Positions 54,739 to 64,000 are shown, counted from the stretch's first letter. The stretch: DNA of 64,000 nt from Arthrobacter roseus (GCF_016907875.1 NZ_JAFBCU010000001.1:868001-932000), one strand, 5' to 3'. Numbers and translations: made by a program. The notes: generated from the sequence alone by a model not told the origin.

Positions 54739-56330
54739 TCGGGCGTCCCTTCGCCATGGGCGTATGGATGGGGGATGCCGGCTGCAAGGGCGATGATCTC
54801 TTCTGCCATGGGCTGTGCCTTGGCGGCATCGGCGGGTACCAGAGCCAATCGTGTGCGGCGTTCTAACAGGTCCTCCACGGTAGTGGCGCCTTCGGCGAGC
54901 ACGCTGAACAGCAGCTCTGCGCCGGTAATGTCGGTGCCCTCGAAGAGTGGCTCTCCCAGCGCTGGATACTGTCGCTGGAGCGCGCAGACGCTGACGGCAT
55001 CTGTCCCATATTTTTGGATCAGGCGGGCGGGCGCCTGGACGTCGTCGAGCTCGTTCAGTCCGGAGGCTCCCACCAGCGGTAGGGTGCGCGTGTTGCACGT
55101 GCGTCCGTAGCCCAGCCGACGAGTCACGACGTCGACGGCGTCCTGTGCCATCCGCCTGTACGTGGTCAGCTTTCCACCGACAACGGTGATGGGCTCGCCA
55201 GCGACATCCTGGATGAGATGCCGGCGTGAGATGTCCGCAGTGCCGCGAACGTTGTTCTCATTGGTGGACTGCACCAGCGGCCGCAGCCCGGCGAAGGAGC
55301 CGACGACGTCGTCGCGCGTCAACGGGACAGCAAGGGTGGTGTTGACAACGCCGAGGAGGAAGCCGACGTCGTGCTCGGGAACCTGTGGTTGGTGGCCTTC
55401 CGCCTGCTGATCCTCTTCGTCCGTCAGCCCAATGTAGACGACGCCGGTGGATTGCGGCAGGACGAACACATACCGGCCAAAGAGACCGGGAACGGCGACG
55501 GTGTGCGCGGTGTGCGGGTTACCCAGCCGCTCCGCGCGCACCACGAGATGCGTTCCCCGGCTGGGAGTGATAGTCAGACCTGGCTCAAATTCAGCGGCCC
55601 AGACGCCGGTGGCGTTCACCACTGTACGGCCGTGGATCGTTATCGCCTGAGCTGTTCGGGTATCGACCGCGTTCACCGAGGTAGCCGTCATACCGGTGGC
55701 TTTGAGGTTGCGGATCACGTGTGCGCCGAGGCCCGCCGCCGTCCGCACAATGCCCAGGACAAGGCGGGCGTCGTCGATCACCTGTCCGTCCCAGTAGAGG
55801 ATGCCGCGCCGTATCTGATCCGCATCCAGTGCCGGGACCATGGCCGCAACGGCTTGGCGGGACAGGAGTTGTGGTCGGGGGAGTATGGCACCACTCATGC
55901 CGGAGAGCCTGCGCAGGACGTCGTAGATGACGACTCCAAGTCCGGCGGTCGCCGCCTCGAGCGGATGCGCCCTGCGGCTGTCGGGGATAATGAATCCCAG
56001 CGGATGGACCAGATGTGGCGCGATGCGGCTCATCAGCCAGCGCCGTTCCACCGCGGATTCCCATGCCACCGCAAAGTCCATTTTTGCCAGATAGCGCAGC
56101 CCACCATGGACAAGTTTTGAGCTGTAACCGCTGGTTCCTGAGCCGAAGTCGTTGCTTTCGACCAGAGCGACACTGAGTCCCCTGCTTGCAGCGTCGAGGG
56201 CAACGCCCGCGCCCGTCACACCTCCGCCCACCACCACAACGTCGACAGTGTGGCTGGCTACGTGATCCAGTGCCAGCTGGCGTGTGGCGTCGTTGATCCA
56301 CGTTTGATTTTCCGCGGAGTTCGCGTTCAT
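54735..56330 (-). CDS. glpD: Glycerol-3-phosphate dehydrogenase, FAD-dependent
   Basis: Oxidises glycerol-3-phosphate to dihydroxyacetone phosphate at the membrane. The 531 residues have the FAD dinucleotide fold DVVVVGGGVTGAGVALDAAS, the family signatures GTSGYSSKLVHGGLRYLA and FAGLRPLV, the substrate-region VVGGKLTTYRRMAQDAVD, and the C-terminal helical GlpD domain. ATG overlaps the stop of the TetR gene by 4 bases, so transcription and translation are coupled in the order TetR-glpD-lipid kinase. Confidence 0.93.
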   Translation of the reverse strand: MNANSAENQTWINDATRQLALDHVASHTVDVVVVGGGVTGAGVALDAASRGLSVALVESNDFGSGTSGYSSKLVHGGLRYLAKMDFAVAWESAVERRWLMSRIAPHLVHPLGFIIPDSRRAHPLEAATAGLGVVIYDVLRRLSGMSGAILPRPQLLSRQAVAAMVPALDADQIRRGILYWDGQVIDDARLVLGIVRTAAGLGAHVIRNLKATGMTATSVNAVDTRTAQAITIHGRTVVNATGVWAAEFEPGLTITPSRGTHLVVRAERLGNPHTAHTVAVPGLFGRYVFVLPQSTGVVYIGLTDEEDQQAEGHQPQVPEHDVGFLLGVVNTTLAVPLTRDDVVGSFAGLRPLVQSTNENNVRGTADISRRHLIQDVAGEPITVVGGKLTTYRRMAQDAVDVVTRRLGYGRTCNTRTLPLVGASGLNELDDVQAPARLIQKYGTDAVSVCALQRQYPALGEPLFEGTDITGAELLFSVLAEGATTVEDLLERRTRLALVPADAAKAQPMAEEIIALAAGIPHPYAHGEGTPE

Positions 56331-56935
56331 GGAAGTGCCCCAGCCGTCTTGGTGCCGGGCGGCGTCAGATAGCGATCCAGCATTTTCCGCAGTTCCGCAA
56401 TCGAGTCCTCAAAGGCATCGATCCGGAGTAGCATCCGCGATGAGAGTGCTACTCCCTGCAGGGCTAGCAGCAGTGTTGTGGCAGTCCCGGGCCCGGCTTC
56501 GATGGTGCCGTCCGTGACGCCGTCGTCGATCAGAGCACCCAGTTGGTCGAGAATGAGCTGCTGGCTTTTTCCAAACCTGTCCGTCACATACGGGATGAGG
56601 AATTCCGGATCGCGCTCGCCGATCGAGGTGAGGAGGTCCGACGTCGCGAAGACGCGGACGCTTTCGACCGCAAAGTGGACGAGTGTTTCGCGTGCCGGAC
56701 CGGACGGGGATACTACCTGGACAGTGCGCGTGTAAACGCGGAATTCGCGGGTGAGTGCCTGCAGCACTGCGTTCTCCACAGATCCCATTCGCCGGTAGAA
56801 GGTCATGCGGGATATGCCTGCGCGGTCCGCGATGTCATTGGCTGTCGTTCGCCTGATTCCATGGAGAATCACTGCGTCTCTGGTGGCGACGAGAAGTTCC
56901 TCGTCGGCATCCCGAGTGATACGTTGCGACTTCAT
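56327..56935 (-). CDS. TetR family transcriptional regulator
   Basis: 202 residues from ATG at 56935 (MKSQRITRDADEELL); a GTG at 56944 is an alternative. The N-terminal HTH (ANDIADRAGISRMTFYRRMG) is typical of TetR; the C-terminal ligand domain is variable and includes TLLLALQGVALSSRMLL. It is first in the TetR-glpD-lipid kinase operon and divergent from the flavoprotein gene. Only 17 bases separate the two ATGs, and these hold GTGT-A-ACAC (56936-56944). The regulator probably controls both directions. Its ligand is unknown. Confidence 0.87.
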   Translation of the reverse strand: MKSQRITRDADEELLVATRDAVILHGIRRTTANDIADRAGISRMTFYRRMGSVENAVLQALTREFRVYTRTVQVVSPSGPARETLVHFAVESVRVFATSDLLTSIGERDPEFLIPYVTDRFGKSQQLILDQLGALIDDGVTDGTIEAGPGTATTLLLALQGVALSSRMLLRIDAFEDSIAELRKMLDRYLTPPGTKTAGALP

Positions 56936-56952
56936 GTGTAACACTGTATCTC
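56936..56952. promoter_or_regulatory. Compact divergent control region
   Basis: The 17-base gap between the TetR and flavoprotein ATGs holds the palindrome GTGTAACAC and CTGTATCTC. Neither gene has room for a Shine-Dalgarno within the gap, so leaderless mRNAs and promoters overlapping the opposite coding region are likely. Confidence 0.45.
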
Positions 56953-58629
56953 ATGGTGACTAACATCACAGAAGAGGTCGGCCGCTCAGTCTGGTACGGC
57001 TGGGGCAACCCAGACAGGGCCAGACCGCTCAGCCCCAGCGCCCGGAAATTTCTGCGGCGAACGTTGAAGCTCACGAGCGTCGACGACGCCCGCCCGCCCG
57101 TTGATTGGTCTGGTGCCCGGGTTGGTGCCGTTGCCATTAGCGACGAGGTGCTGAGCGAACTCCGTACTGCGCTCGGCGCGGACCATGTCTCTACCGAATC
57201 CGTGGACCGCATCCTCCACTGCGGCGGAAAGAGCACCCCGGACCTCCTGCGCCGCCGCAGCGGAGACGCATTGTACGCGCCCGACGTCGTCGTCTTCCCC
57301 GGCAACACCCAAGACGTTCGCGAGATTCTGGACATCAGCCTCCGACGGCGGCTGGCAGTGGTGCCCTTCGGCGGCGGAACCTCCGTGGTGGGCGGGGTAG
57401 AGCCCGTGCGCGGCCCGTTTGAAGCCGTCGTCGCACTGGACCTGCGGCGCCTGAACAGCCTCCTGCACATTGACCCGCTGAACCGGACAGCAACCTTCGA
57501 GGCCGGCATCAGGGGCCCTGCTATTGAGGCGGCGCTCGAACCGCATGGCTTCACGCTGGGCCACTTTCCCCAGAGCCATCAGCAGGCCACCCTGGGCGGC
57601 TACGTCGCCACCCGGTCCGCCGGCCAGGCTTCCACTGGTTACGGCCGGTCCGATGACCTCGTGAAGTCCGTTCACGTCGAAACCCCGGCCGGACCGCTCG
57701 ACGTCGGATCCTCCGCGCCAGGCACGGCCGCTGGCCCGCAGCTGCTCGACGTCGTCGTCGGAAGCGAAGGCACCCTTGGTGTCATCACGACGGCCACGGT
57801 CAAGATCACCCCGAAGCCGGACCACAAGACGTATGGGGCGTGGTCGTTCCCATCGTTCGCCGCTGGAGCCGAGGCGATGAGGCGATTGCAGCACGACGGC
57901 GTGCGCGGCGACATGCCGCACGTCTGCCGACTCAGCGATACGGATGAAACGGCGTCGACCTTCAAACTAGGCGGTTGGAAGACCGGTGCGCTCTCGCGGT
58001 ATCTGGCAGTCCGCGGCCAGAAGACTCCGTCGCTCGCCCTCTTTGTCTGGGAGGGAAGTGCCAGCGAAATCGCTGGCCGTAAGCGCCGGAGCGCCCGGAT
58101 CCTGAGGGAATCCAGGGGCATAAGATTGGGCCCCATGCCCGCGCTGGCCTGGGAACATGGCCGGTTCAGCGGCCCGTACCTGCGTGATGAGCTGCTGACC
58201 CGGGGCATTTACGTTGAAACCGTCGAAACCGCGGCGACGTGGAGCAGGGCGGAACAAACGTATCGGAGCGTGCGCGCCGCGATCCTCGAAGCACTTCGGA
58301 CGAACGGTGGCGGTGCCTTCGTTCAGACGCACATTTCACATGTGTACTCCGACGGTGTGTCCCTCTACTTCACGTTCCTTGCCGGACTCGAAGATGACGG
58401 TTTGGCGCAAAACGCGCGGGTCAAGGAAGTCGCGTCGAGCGCCATCGTGGCAGCAGGCGCAACGATCACGCATCATCACGCCATCGGAATGGACCACTCT
58501 CCCTACCTTGAAGCAGAAATCGGTGGGCTGGGCGTGAAAGTCCTGCGTGGCATCAAACATACTCTCGACCCTGACGGCATCATGAATCCGGGAAAACTTA
58601 TCCCGGCACACAAGGAGGAACAGCAATGA
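56953..58629 (+). CDS. FAD-binding oxidase, alkyldihydroxyacetonephosphate synthase-like
   Basis: 558 residues of the VAO/PCMH family. N-terminal signature RSVWYGWGNPD, FAD-binding domain with AVVPFGGGTSVVGGVEP, GHFPQSHQQATLGGYVATRS and DVVVGSEGTLGVITTATV, then the AGPS-type C-terminal domain ending in ITHHHAIGMDHSPYLEAEIG and GIMNPGKLIP. The His run and overall text resemble AGPS/ADPS, which swaps the acyl chain of acyl-DHAP for a fatty alcohol; M. tuberculosis Rv2251 is a counterpart. True ether-lipid activity is inferred only. Its stop overlaps the SDR start (ATGA). Confidence 0.87.
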   Translation: MVTNITEEVGRSVWYGWGNPDRARPLSPSARKFLRRTLKLTSVDDARPPVDWSGARVGAVAISDEVLSELRTALGADHVSTESVDRILHCGGKSTPDLLRRRSGDALYAPDVVVFPGNTQDVREILDISLRRRLAVVPFGGGTSVVGGVEPVRGPFEAVVALDLRRLNSLLHIDPLNRTATFEAGIRGPAIEAALEPHGFTLGHFPQSHQQATLGGYVATRSAGQASTGYGRSDDLVKSVHVETPAGPLDVGSSAPGTAAGPQLLDVVVGSEGTLGVITTATVKITPKPDHKTYGAWSFPSFAAGAEAMRRLQHDGVRGDMPHVCRLSDTDETASTFKLGGWKTGALSRYLAVRGQKTPSLALFVWEGSASEIAGRKRRSARILRESRGIRLGPMPALAWEHGRFSGPYLRDELLTRGIYVETVETAATWSRAEQTYRSVRAAILEALRTNGGGAFVQTHISHVYSDGVSLYFTFLAGLEDDGLAQNARVKEVASSAIVAAGATITHHHAIGMDHSPYLEAEIGGLGVKVLRGIKHTLDPDGIMNPGKLIPAHKEEQQ

Positions 58630-59459
58630 GCAGTACTTTGGGATCTATTGCAGGATCATCAGTTCTGATCACCGGCGCCGCGATGGGCATGGGCAAAATG
58701 TACGCTGAACTCGCGGTGAAGGACCATGCCGCGCACGTGATCCTGTGGGATATCAACGCCGAGCTGCTCGAAAAAGCTGCCGCGGAACTATCCGGTCAGG
58801 GATCGCAGATCCACCCCTACGTCGTGGACATCAGCCAGCTTGAAGCCATCGAGGCGGCAGCCGAGAAGGTAAGAAACGACGTCGGCAATCCCGACATTCT
58901 GTTCAACAACGCTGGAATCATCCGCGGGAAATACTTTTGGGAGCACGACCAGCGCTCAGACATTGCTGCCACCATGGCAATCAATGCGCTGGCCCTCATG
59001 CACATCACCCGCGAATTTCTGCCGGGCATGATCGAGGGCGGACGAGCATCCAGGATCGTGAATGTGGCTTCGGCGGCAGGCCTGATCGCGAACCCGCGGA
59101 TGAGCGTCTACACGTCATCCAAGTGGGCGGTCGTGGGGTGGAGTGACTCGCTGCGGCTGGAACTGAAGCAGGCGGGGCACCACCATATTGCGGTGACCAC
59201 GTTCTGCCCGGCCTACATCAAGACTGGGATGTTCGAGGGGGTGCGTGGGCCGCTGATGACCCCGCTGATGGAGCCCAAAGCCGTCACAGAGCGCGTGTGG
59301 CAAGCCATGAGAGAGGGAGCCCCGATCCTGATGATGCCGTGGACAGTGAAGCTCAGCAAGGCACTGCGCGGAGTCCTCCCGCTTCCCGTCTGGGACATTG
59401 TTGCAGACAAGGTGTTTGGCGTGTACAAGTCCATGGAGCACTTCACCGGGCGCAAATAG
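58626..59459 (+). CDS. Short-chain dehydrogenase/reductase
   Basis: 277-residue classical SDR. Cofactor motif LITGAAMGMGKMYAEL (TGxxxGxG), NNAG at ILFNNAGIIRG, catalytic Ser in NVASAAGLIAN and Tyr-Lys in VYTSSKWAVVGWSD. A long C-terminal tail (LSKALRGVLPLPVWDIVADK) may associate with membrane. ATG overlaps the previous stop and follows AAGGAGGAACAGCA, a strong ribosome-binding site. Co-translated with the AGPS-like protein; a role in reducing an alkyl- or acyl-DHAP product is a reasonable hypothesis. Confidence 0.88.
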   Translation: MSSTLGSIAGSSVLITGAAMGMGKMYAELAVKDHAAHVILWDINAELLEKAAAELSGQGSQIHPYVVDISQLEAIEAAAEKVRNDVGNPDILFNNAGIIRGKYFWEHDQRSDIAATMAINALALMHITREFLPGMIEGGRASRIVNVASAAGLIANPRMSVYTSSKWAVVGWSDSLRLELKQAGHHHIAVTTFCPAYIKTGMFEGVRGPLMTPLMEPKAVTERVWQAMREGAPILMMPWTVKLSKALRGVLPLPVWDIVADKVFGVYKSMEHFTGRK

Positions 59460-59474
59460 TTCACTCGTGAGGCG

Positions 59475-59993
59475 TTATTCCTTGAGCGGAACGCCGCGCG
59501 CATCTCGGCGGAACGGCTCTGCGCCAACCAGGATCATGATGCCCTCGATAAAGCCCCACACCGCGCCAACACCAAACGTTACTAACGTTACGACGATCTG
59601 CAGGATGCCGATACCTGTGTGACCCAGATAGAAACGGTGAACGCCGAAGCCGCCGAGCAGGATACCAAGCAGCCCGCCAATCAGCTTTGACTTCTGTTCC
59701 ACGTATGGCTGGCCCGGCATCCCATAGGGCTGCTGGCCGTAAGTGGGCGGCTGTTGCCCGTATTGCTGCTGTTGGCCGTAGGCCGGAGGCTGCTGCCCGT
59801 ATTGCGGCTGCTGCCCATACTGCTGGCCGTACGGCGGCTGTTGACCGGAGGGTGGGGGCTGTTGCCCGTACTGCTGCTGGCCGGGGGTGGACTGCGGGTT
59901 CTCCTGCGGGTTGCCGTACTGGGGCTGCTGATCCTGATCGTCAGGAGTCTGTGACTGGTGGTCGTCCGGAGAGTCCGGGGTGCGTTCTGACAT
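59475..59993 (-). CDS. TM2 domain protein with Gln/Pro/Gly/Tyr repeats
   Basis: 172 residues. The N-terminal half (about 20-100) is built of short repeats such as YGQQPPYGQQ and QQYGQQPPTYGQQ, predicted to be disordered. The C-terminal half is a TM2 domain: SKLIGGLLGILLGGFGVHRF, YLGHTGIGILQIVVTLVTFG and AVWGFIEGIMIL, i.e. two transmembrane segments with the usual charged turn. Function unknown. Convergent with the SDR gene. The DNA repeats are codon repeats of this protein, not a CRISPR array. Confidence 0.82.
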   Translation of the reverse strand: MSERTPDSPDDHQSQTPDDQDQQPQYGNPQENPQSTPGQQQYGQQPPPSGQQPPYGQQYGQQPQYGQQPPAYGQQQQYGQQPPTYGQQPYGMPGQPYVEQKSKLIGGLLGILLGGFGVHRFYLGHTGIGILQIVVTLVTFGVGAVWGFIEGIMILVGAEPFRRDARGVPLKE

Positions 59994-60141
59994 GTTTGTC
60001 TCCTAGCTAGTGTTCTTCTGCAAATAACGTATGTCACCTGACAGGCTTTCACCATGGGGACCTTCCCCCATTCTGCCGTCAGGGTTCGTTATCGTCATGC
60101 GGGTTGTGGTCCGCCTGAGACGACGAAGATGTACTCCATGG

Positions 60142-60168
60142 CTTGCACTCGGCAGGGTAGAGTGCTAA
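60142..60168 (+). promoter_or_regulatory. CIRCE element 1 (HrcA operator)
   Basis: CTTGCACTC - 9 bases - GAGTGCTAA matches the CIRCE consensus TTAGCACTC-N9-GAGTGCTAA with two mismatches in the left arm. A promoter, TTGCAC (60143-60148) and TAATTA (60166-60171) at 17-base spacing, overlaps it. Confidence 0.85.
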
Positions 60169-60176
60169 TTATGGAG

Positions 60177-60203
60177 TTAGCACTCTCGCGTGTGGACTGC
60201 TAA
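60177..60203 (+). promoter_or_regulatory. CIRCE element 2 (HrcA operator)
   Basis: TTAGCACTC - 9 bases - GACTGCTAA matches the consensus with one mismatch in the right arm. It starts 8 bases after element 1 ends. Together they imply strong HrcA repression of groEL. The rest of the 368-base gap from 59994 to 60361 is a long 5' leader and the TM2-gene upstream region, where no gene was seen. Confidence 0.88.
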
Positions 60204-60328
60204 AACTTCACGCGTAAAGTGAACCTGACAGTTCCTGTGGTGAGGGATGGTGTCGGAACGTACAGAGATCGTTCCGGGGCATTCCGTCCGTCGCGGGCAC
60301 CTCCGGAATTGTCAAGACCTTGCATTGA

Positions 60329-61996
<1,668 letters not shown>

Positions 61997-62051
61997 CCAC
62001 TCAACCGGTCGGCCAGGCACGGCCTGGCTGCACCATCTGAACACCATAAAT

Positions 62052-62088
62052 GGAGCGTCCCGCATCACGCGGGGCGCTCCTTTGTTTC
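62052..62088 (+). terminator. groEL terminator
   Basis: GGAGCGTCCCGC and GCGGGGCGCTCC form a 12-pair stem (one wobble) with loop ATCAC, followed by TTTGTTTCG. Confidence 0.85.
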
Positions 62089-62090
62089 GT

Positions 62091-62192
62091 CCTCTCGACA
62101 TCCCGCGGTCCCATACGCAGAAACGTGGCGGAGGTGCAGATACGTGGTTTCGGCACAACGCCTCTGCACCTCCGCCACGCGTTTGTGGGTAC
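62091..62192 (+). repeat. 102-bp hairpin element, copy 1
   Basis: Direct repeat beginning CCTCTCGACATCCCGCGGTC and ending GTTTGTGGGTAC, with a hairpin at 62125-62178 (arms GTGGCGGAGGTGCAGATACG-T and its near complement). Two stem mismatches relative to copy 2 (TA in place of GG). Starts just behind the groEL terminator. Confidence 0.85.
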
Positions 62193-62411
62193 CGGGCATC
62201 GGACCGGCAATGCGGGTGTTGAGCGTCACCGCAATCGCGGTTGCGGGCTTCGCGCTGTTCCGTGCACTTAGACGAGACCGATAGCACGCTTTGTCAGCTC
62301 CGGGTGGGCGATCTGACGGCTCGCAACCTCACACAGCAGAAGGCCCTCGGTGGGCAAACGGTGTACTGAACCACTTCACCCTGGAAGGCCTTCGTCACGT
62401 AATGAGGTCGC
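62193..62411 (+). other. Spacer between the hairpin copies
   Basis: About 220 bases without a supported gene, RNA or promoter. Short open frames have no recognisable features. Confidence 0.4.
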
Positions 62412-62513
62412 CCTCTCGACATCCCGCGGTCCCATACGCAGAAACGTGGCGGAGGTGCAGAGGCGTGGTTTCGGCACAACGCCTCTGCACCTCCGCCACG
62501 CGTTTGTGGGTAC
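62412..62513 (+). repeat. 102-bp hairpin element, copy 2
   Basis: Same orientation as copy 1, offset 321 bases. Its hairpin at 62446-62499 has a perfect 21-pair stem from GTGGCGGAGGTGCAGAGGCG-T with a 12-base loop containing GGTTTCGGC. It ends 13 bases before the stop of the convergent WXG100 gene. Confidence 0.85.
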
Positions 62514-62526
62514 TGGGGCGTTGTTC

Positions 62527-62817
62527 CTAATGCATGAACAACTGGGTGTTGGCCTGCTCCGCCTGCGCGTATTGCTGCGATGCCATGGACAGCGCGGAGT
62601 TGATGTTGGCGAGGGACTCCTCAACTTTGGCCTGTGTACCGCGCCAATCGGCAATGAGCATCTGAAAGTTGGTGGCCGCTGTACCCTGCCACAGGCCTTC
62701 CAACTCCTGAAGGCCGGCCTGCATGGCGTTGACCTCTCCCTGAAGCCGTCCAATAGTGCCCTGAACTGCGCTGCTCTTTACGGCCAGTGCTTCGCTGTCG
62801 ACGTGAAAAGTTGCCAA
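62527..62817 (-). CDS. WXG100 family protein (EsxA/EsxB-like)
   Basis: 96 residues, the standard WXG100 size, when started at the TTG at 62817, which has TGGAGGAAACACC directly upstream. A longer reading from 62862 has no such site. The central turn is LWQGTAATNF (W43-Q-G45), flanked by two amphipathic helices, with AALYAQAEQANTQLF-like text at the end. Such proteins form helical hairpin dimers and are usually secreted by ESX/type VII systems. No ESX genes are in the window. The last gene before the hairpin repeats. Confidence 0.88.
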   Translation of the reverse strand: MATFHVDSEALAVKSSAVQGTIGRLQGEVNAMQAGLQELEGLWQGTAATNFQMLIADWRGTQAKVEESLANINSALSMASQQYAQAEQANTQLFMH

Positions 62818-62931
62818 GGTGTTTCCTCCAGAAGTAGTTCGTTCCCGTAACTCTCTAGACATTATGGGAGTTGCGGCAGGCCCGAACGTGATTGCGAATA
62901 TCTGTGGATAAACCCTGCTGTGGAGGACTCG

Positions 62932-64000
62932 TCACGGGTTGTCGAGCTCGTCGTCGTTAGCTGTGTGAGGCAACCGAATCGACATGGTAGCCCCACCCCC
63001 ATGGGTTTCCGTGAGGCGCACGCTGCCATCGTGCTGGGCAACAATGGCAGCCACGATGGCCAAGCCAAGACCCGTGCCTCCTGTGCCACGCTGACGCGAG
63101 GAATCCGCTCGGTAAAACCGCTCAAAAACCCGTGCGGCATCCTCATCCGAAATACCCGGGCCGTGATCGCGCACCTCGATCACTGAATCCATTCGGTCAT
63201 CAATCACCGGGGCAACACCCACAGCGATCTCCAGCGGCGTGCCAGACGGCGTGTACCGGAGAGCATTCGTGATCAGATTTCCGATGACTTGCCGGAGTTG
63301 GGCTTCATCGCCGGTGGTGGGGGCTGGGGCTGGAACACCGCCATCGAGCCCGATGACCTTGATTTCGCGGTTCTGGGCGCTGGCCCGCGCATCCAGAGCT
63401 GCATCGTTACCCAGCAGCATCAGGTCCACTGGACGCACTTCGTGTTTTCGCTGCTCATCCATTCGTGCCAACATCAGCAGGTCCTCAACCAGCTGGCCCA
63501 TACGTTTGGCCTCACTTTCGATGCGTCCCATAGCCGCATCGACATCTTCCTTCTCTGGAATACCACCATGGCGGTACAGCTCCGAGAAGCCACGGATCGT
63601 TACGAGGGGGGTACGCAGCTCGTGCGATGCGTCCGCGACGAACCGCCGCATCTTCTTCTCCGACTGTGTGCGCGAGGCAAACGCCGACTCGATATGGGAG
63701 AGCATTGCGTTGAGTGAACGGGAAAGCCTGCCCACTTCTGTACTCGGATTCTCCACGTTCACGCGGCGGGACAGGTCCCCAGCGGCGATCGCCGCGGCAG
63801 TCTGCTCCACCCGACGCAACGGCCGAAACTGGCGCGTTACAGCGAGATACGCAACACCTGAGGAAATGACCGTGCTCAGCAAACCGATGCTGAAGAGGAG
63901 ATTCGCTGTCTTCTCCACGGCGACATCCACCTGATACATAGGAAGAGCTACAACCACGTATCCACCGTTGTCCACGGTGAAGACCCGGGCCCGCCAGCCG
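62932..64000 (-). CDS. Sensor histidine kinase, HAMP-containing (partial, runs off the window)
   Basis: The reading frame is open to the window edge, so the N-terminus is missing; about 355 residues are visible. Order: end of an extracytoplasmic sensor domain (WRARVFTVDNGGYVVVALPM), a transmembrane helix (LLFSIGLLSTVISSGVAYLA), HAMP (about RQFRPLRRVEQTAAAIAAGD), H-box FVADASHELRTPLVTIRGF with the phospho-accepting His, N-box NLITNALRYTP, G1 EVRDHGPGISDEDA, F-box and G2 GTGGTGLGLAIV. Intact kinase of the MprB/TrcS type. The partner response regulator would be expected just outside the window. Its start cannot be given. Confidence 0.9.
   Translation of the reverse strand, partial: GWRARVFTVDNGGYVVVALPMYQVDVAVEKTANLLFSIGLLSTVISSGVAYLAVTRQFRPLRRVEQTAAAIAAGDLSRRVNVENPSTEVGRLSRSLNAMLSHIESAFASRTQSEKKMRRFVADASHELRTPLVTIRGFSELYRHGGIPEKEDVDAAMGRIESEAKRMGQLVEDLLMLARMDEQRKHEVRPVDLMLLGNDAALDARASAQNREIKVIGLDGGVPAPAPTTGDEAQLRQVIGNLITNALRYTPSGTPLEIAVGVAPVIDDRMDSVIEVRDHGPGISDEDAARVFERFYRADSSRQRGTGGTGLGLAIVAAIVAQHDGSVRLTETHGGGATMSIRLPHTANDDELDNP

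Noticed and set aside
53821-55098. 425-residue version of the lipid kinase
   Set aside because: The extra N-terminal 120 residues are antisense-free but out of frame with glpD on the same strand and Arg-rich; the ATG overlapping the glpD stop fits the family start.
59690-59950. Short regular DNA repeats that look like a CRISPR array
   Set aside because: Repeat units are multiples of codons for Gln, Pro, Gly and Tyr in the TM2 protein, with no constant repeat and no variable spacers.

Overview
The window comes from a high-GC Gram-positive bacterium, most likely a member of the Micrococcaceae (Arthrobacter-like). The signs are the 16S and 23S rRNA sequences, 16S-23S spacers without tRNA genes, CarD, a GlgE-type glucan pathway, a DUF3263 protein, a WXG100 protein, a monocistronic groEL under CIRCE control, and paired FemX-type peptidoglycan-bridge enzymes. 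The family is inferred from reading the rRNA and protein content, not from a database search.

Layout. (1) 0.1-3.2 kb: information-processing genes carD, cysS and rlmB. (2) 3.2-16.4 kb: an alpha-glucan and trehalose block. glgX is followed by a lipoprotein ribonuclease of the RNase Sa type and its barstar-like inhibitor. glgP runs convergently. The overlapping operon glgE-treS-(mak-glgB) follows, with maltokinase and branching enzyme fused in one 1213-residue protein. (3) 16.4-28.9 kb: two nearly identical 16S-23S-5S operons in direct tandem (period 6571 bp), separated by about 0.8 kb of unique sequence. (4) 29-39.8 kb: an SRPBCC protein overlapping an FAD-linked oxidase, a DUF4190 protein, then on the minus strand an aldo/keto reductase, otsA, otsB, an ABC ATPase and a DUF4032 protein. 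A secreted GDPD and a membrane-anchored DsbA-like protein follow. (5) 39.8-47.4 kb: tRNA-Thr(TGT), a methyltransferase, a HipBA toxin-antitoxin pair, membrane proteins, a group III truncated hemoglobin and small proteins. (6) 47.5-53.3 kb: cell-envelope genes, namely two FemX-like ligases, a threonine/serine exporter and a LytR_C protein, with ung and DUF3263 among them. (7) 53.3-59.5 kb: a lipid and glycerol-phosphate cluster made of a lipid kinase, glpD and a TetR regulator, divergent from an alkyl-DHAP-synthase-like flavoprotein and an SDR. (8) 59.5-64 kb: a TM2 protein, groEL with two tandem CIRCE operators, a duplicated 102-bp hairpin element, a WXG100 protein and a partial sensor histidine kinase cut by the window end.

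How the genes work together. TreS, Mak, GlgE and GlgB form a complete trehalose-to-branched-glucan route. GlgX and GlgP can take the glucan apart. OtsA and OtsB about 18 kb away make trehalose, and the MsmK/UgpC-type ATPase beside them may power sugar import. The two FemX enzymes next to a threonine/serine exporter fit an amino-acid peptidoglycan cross-bridge.

The points most worth a second look are the rRNA duplication whose left breakpoint falls between the -35 and -10 of the promoter, the Mak-GlgB fusion, the RNase/barstar pair translationally coupled to glgX, the possible ether-lipid cluster, and the duplicated long hairpins after groEL.
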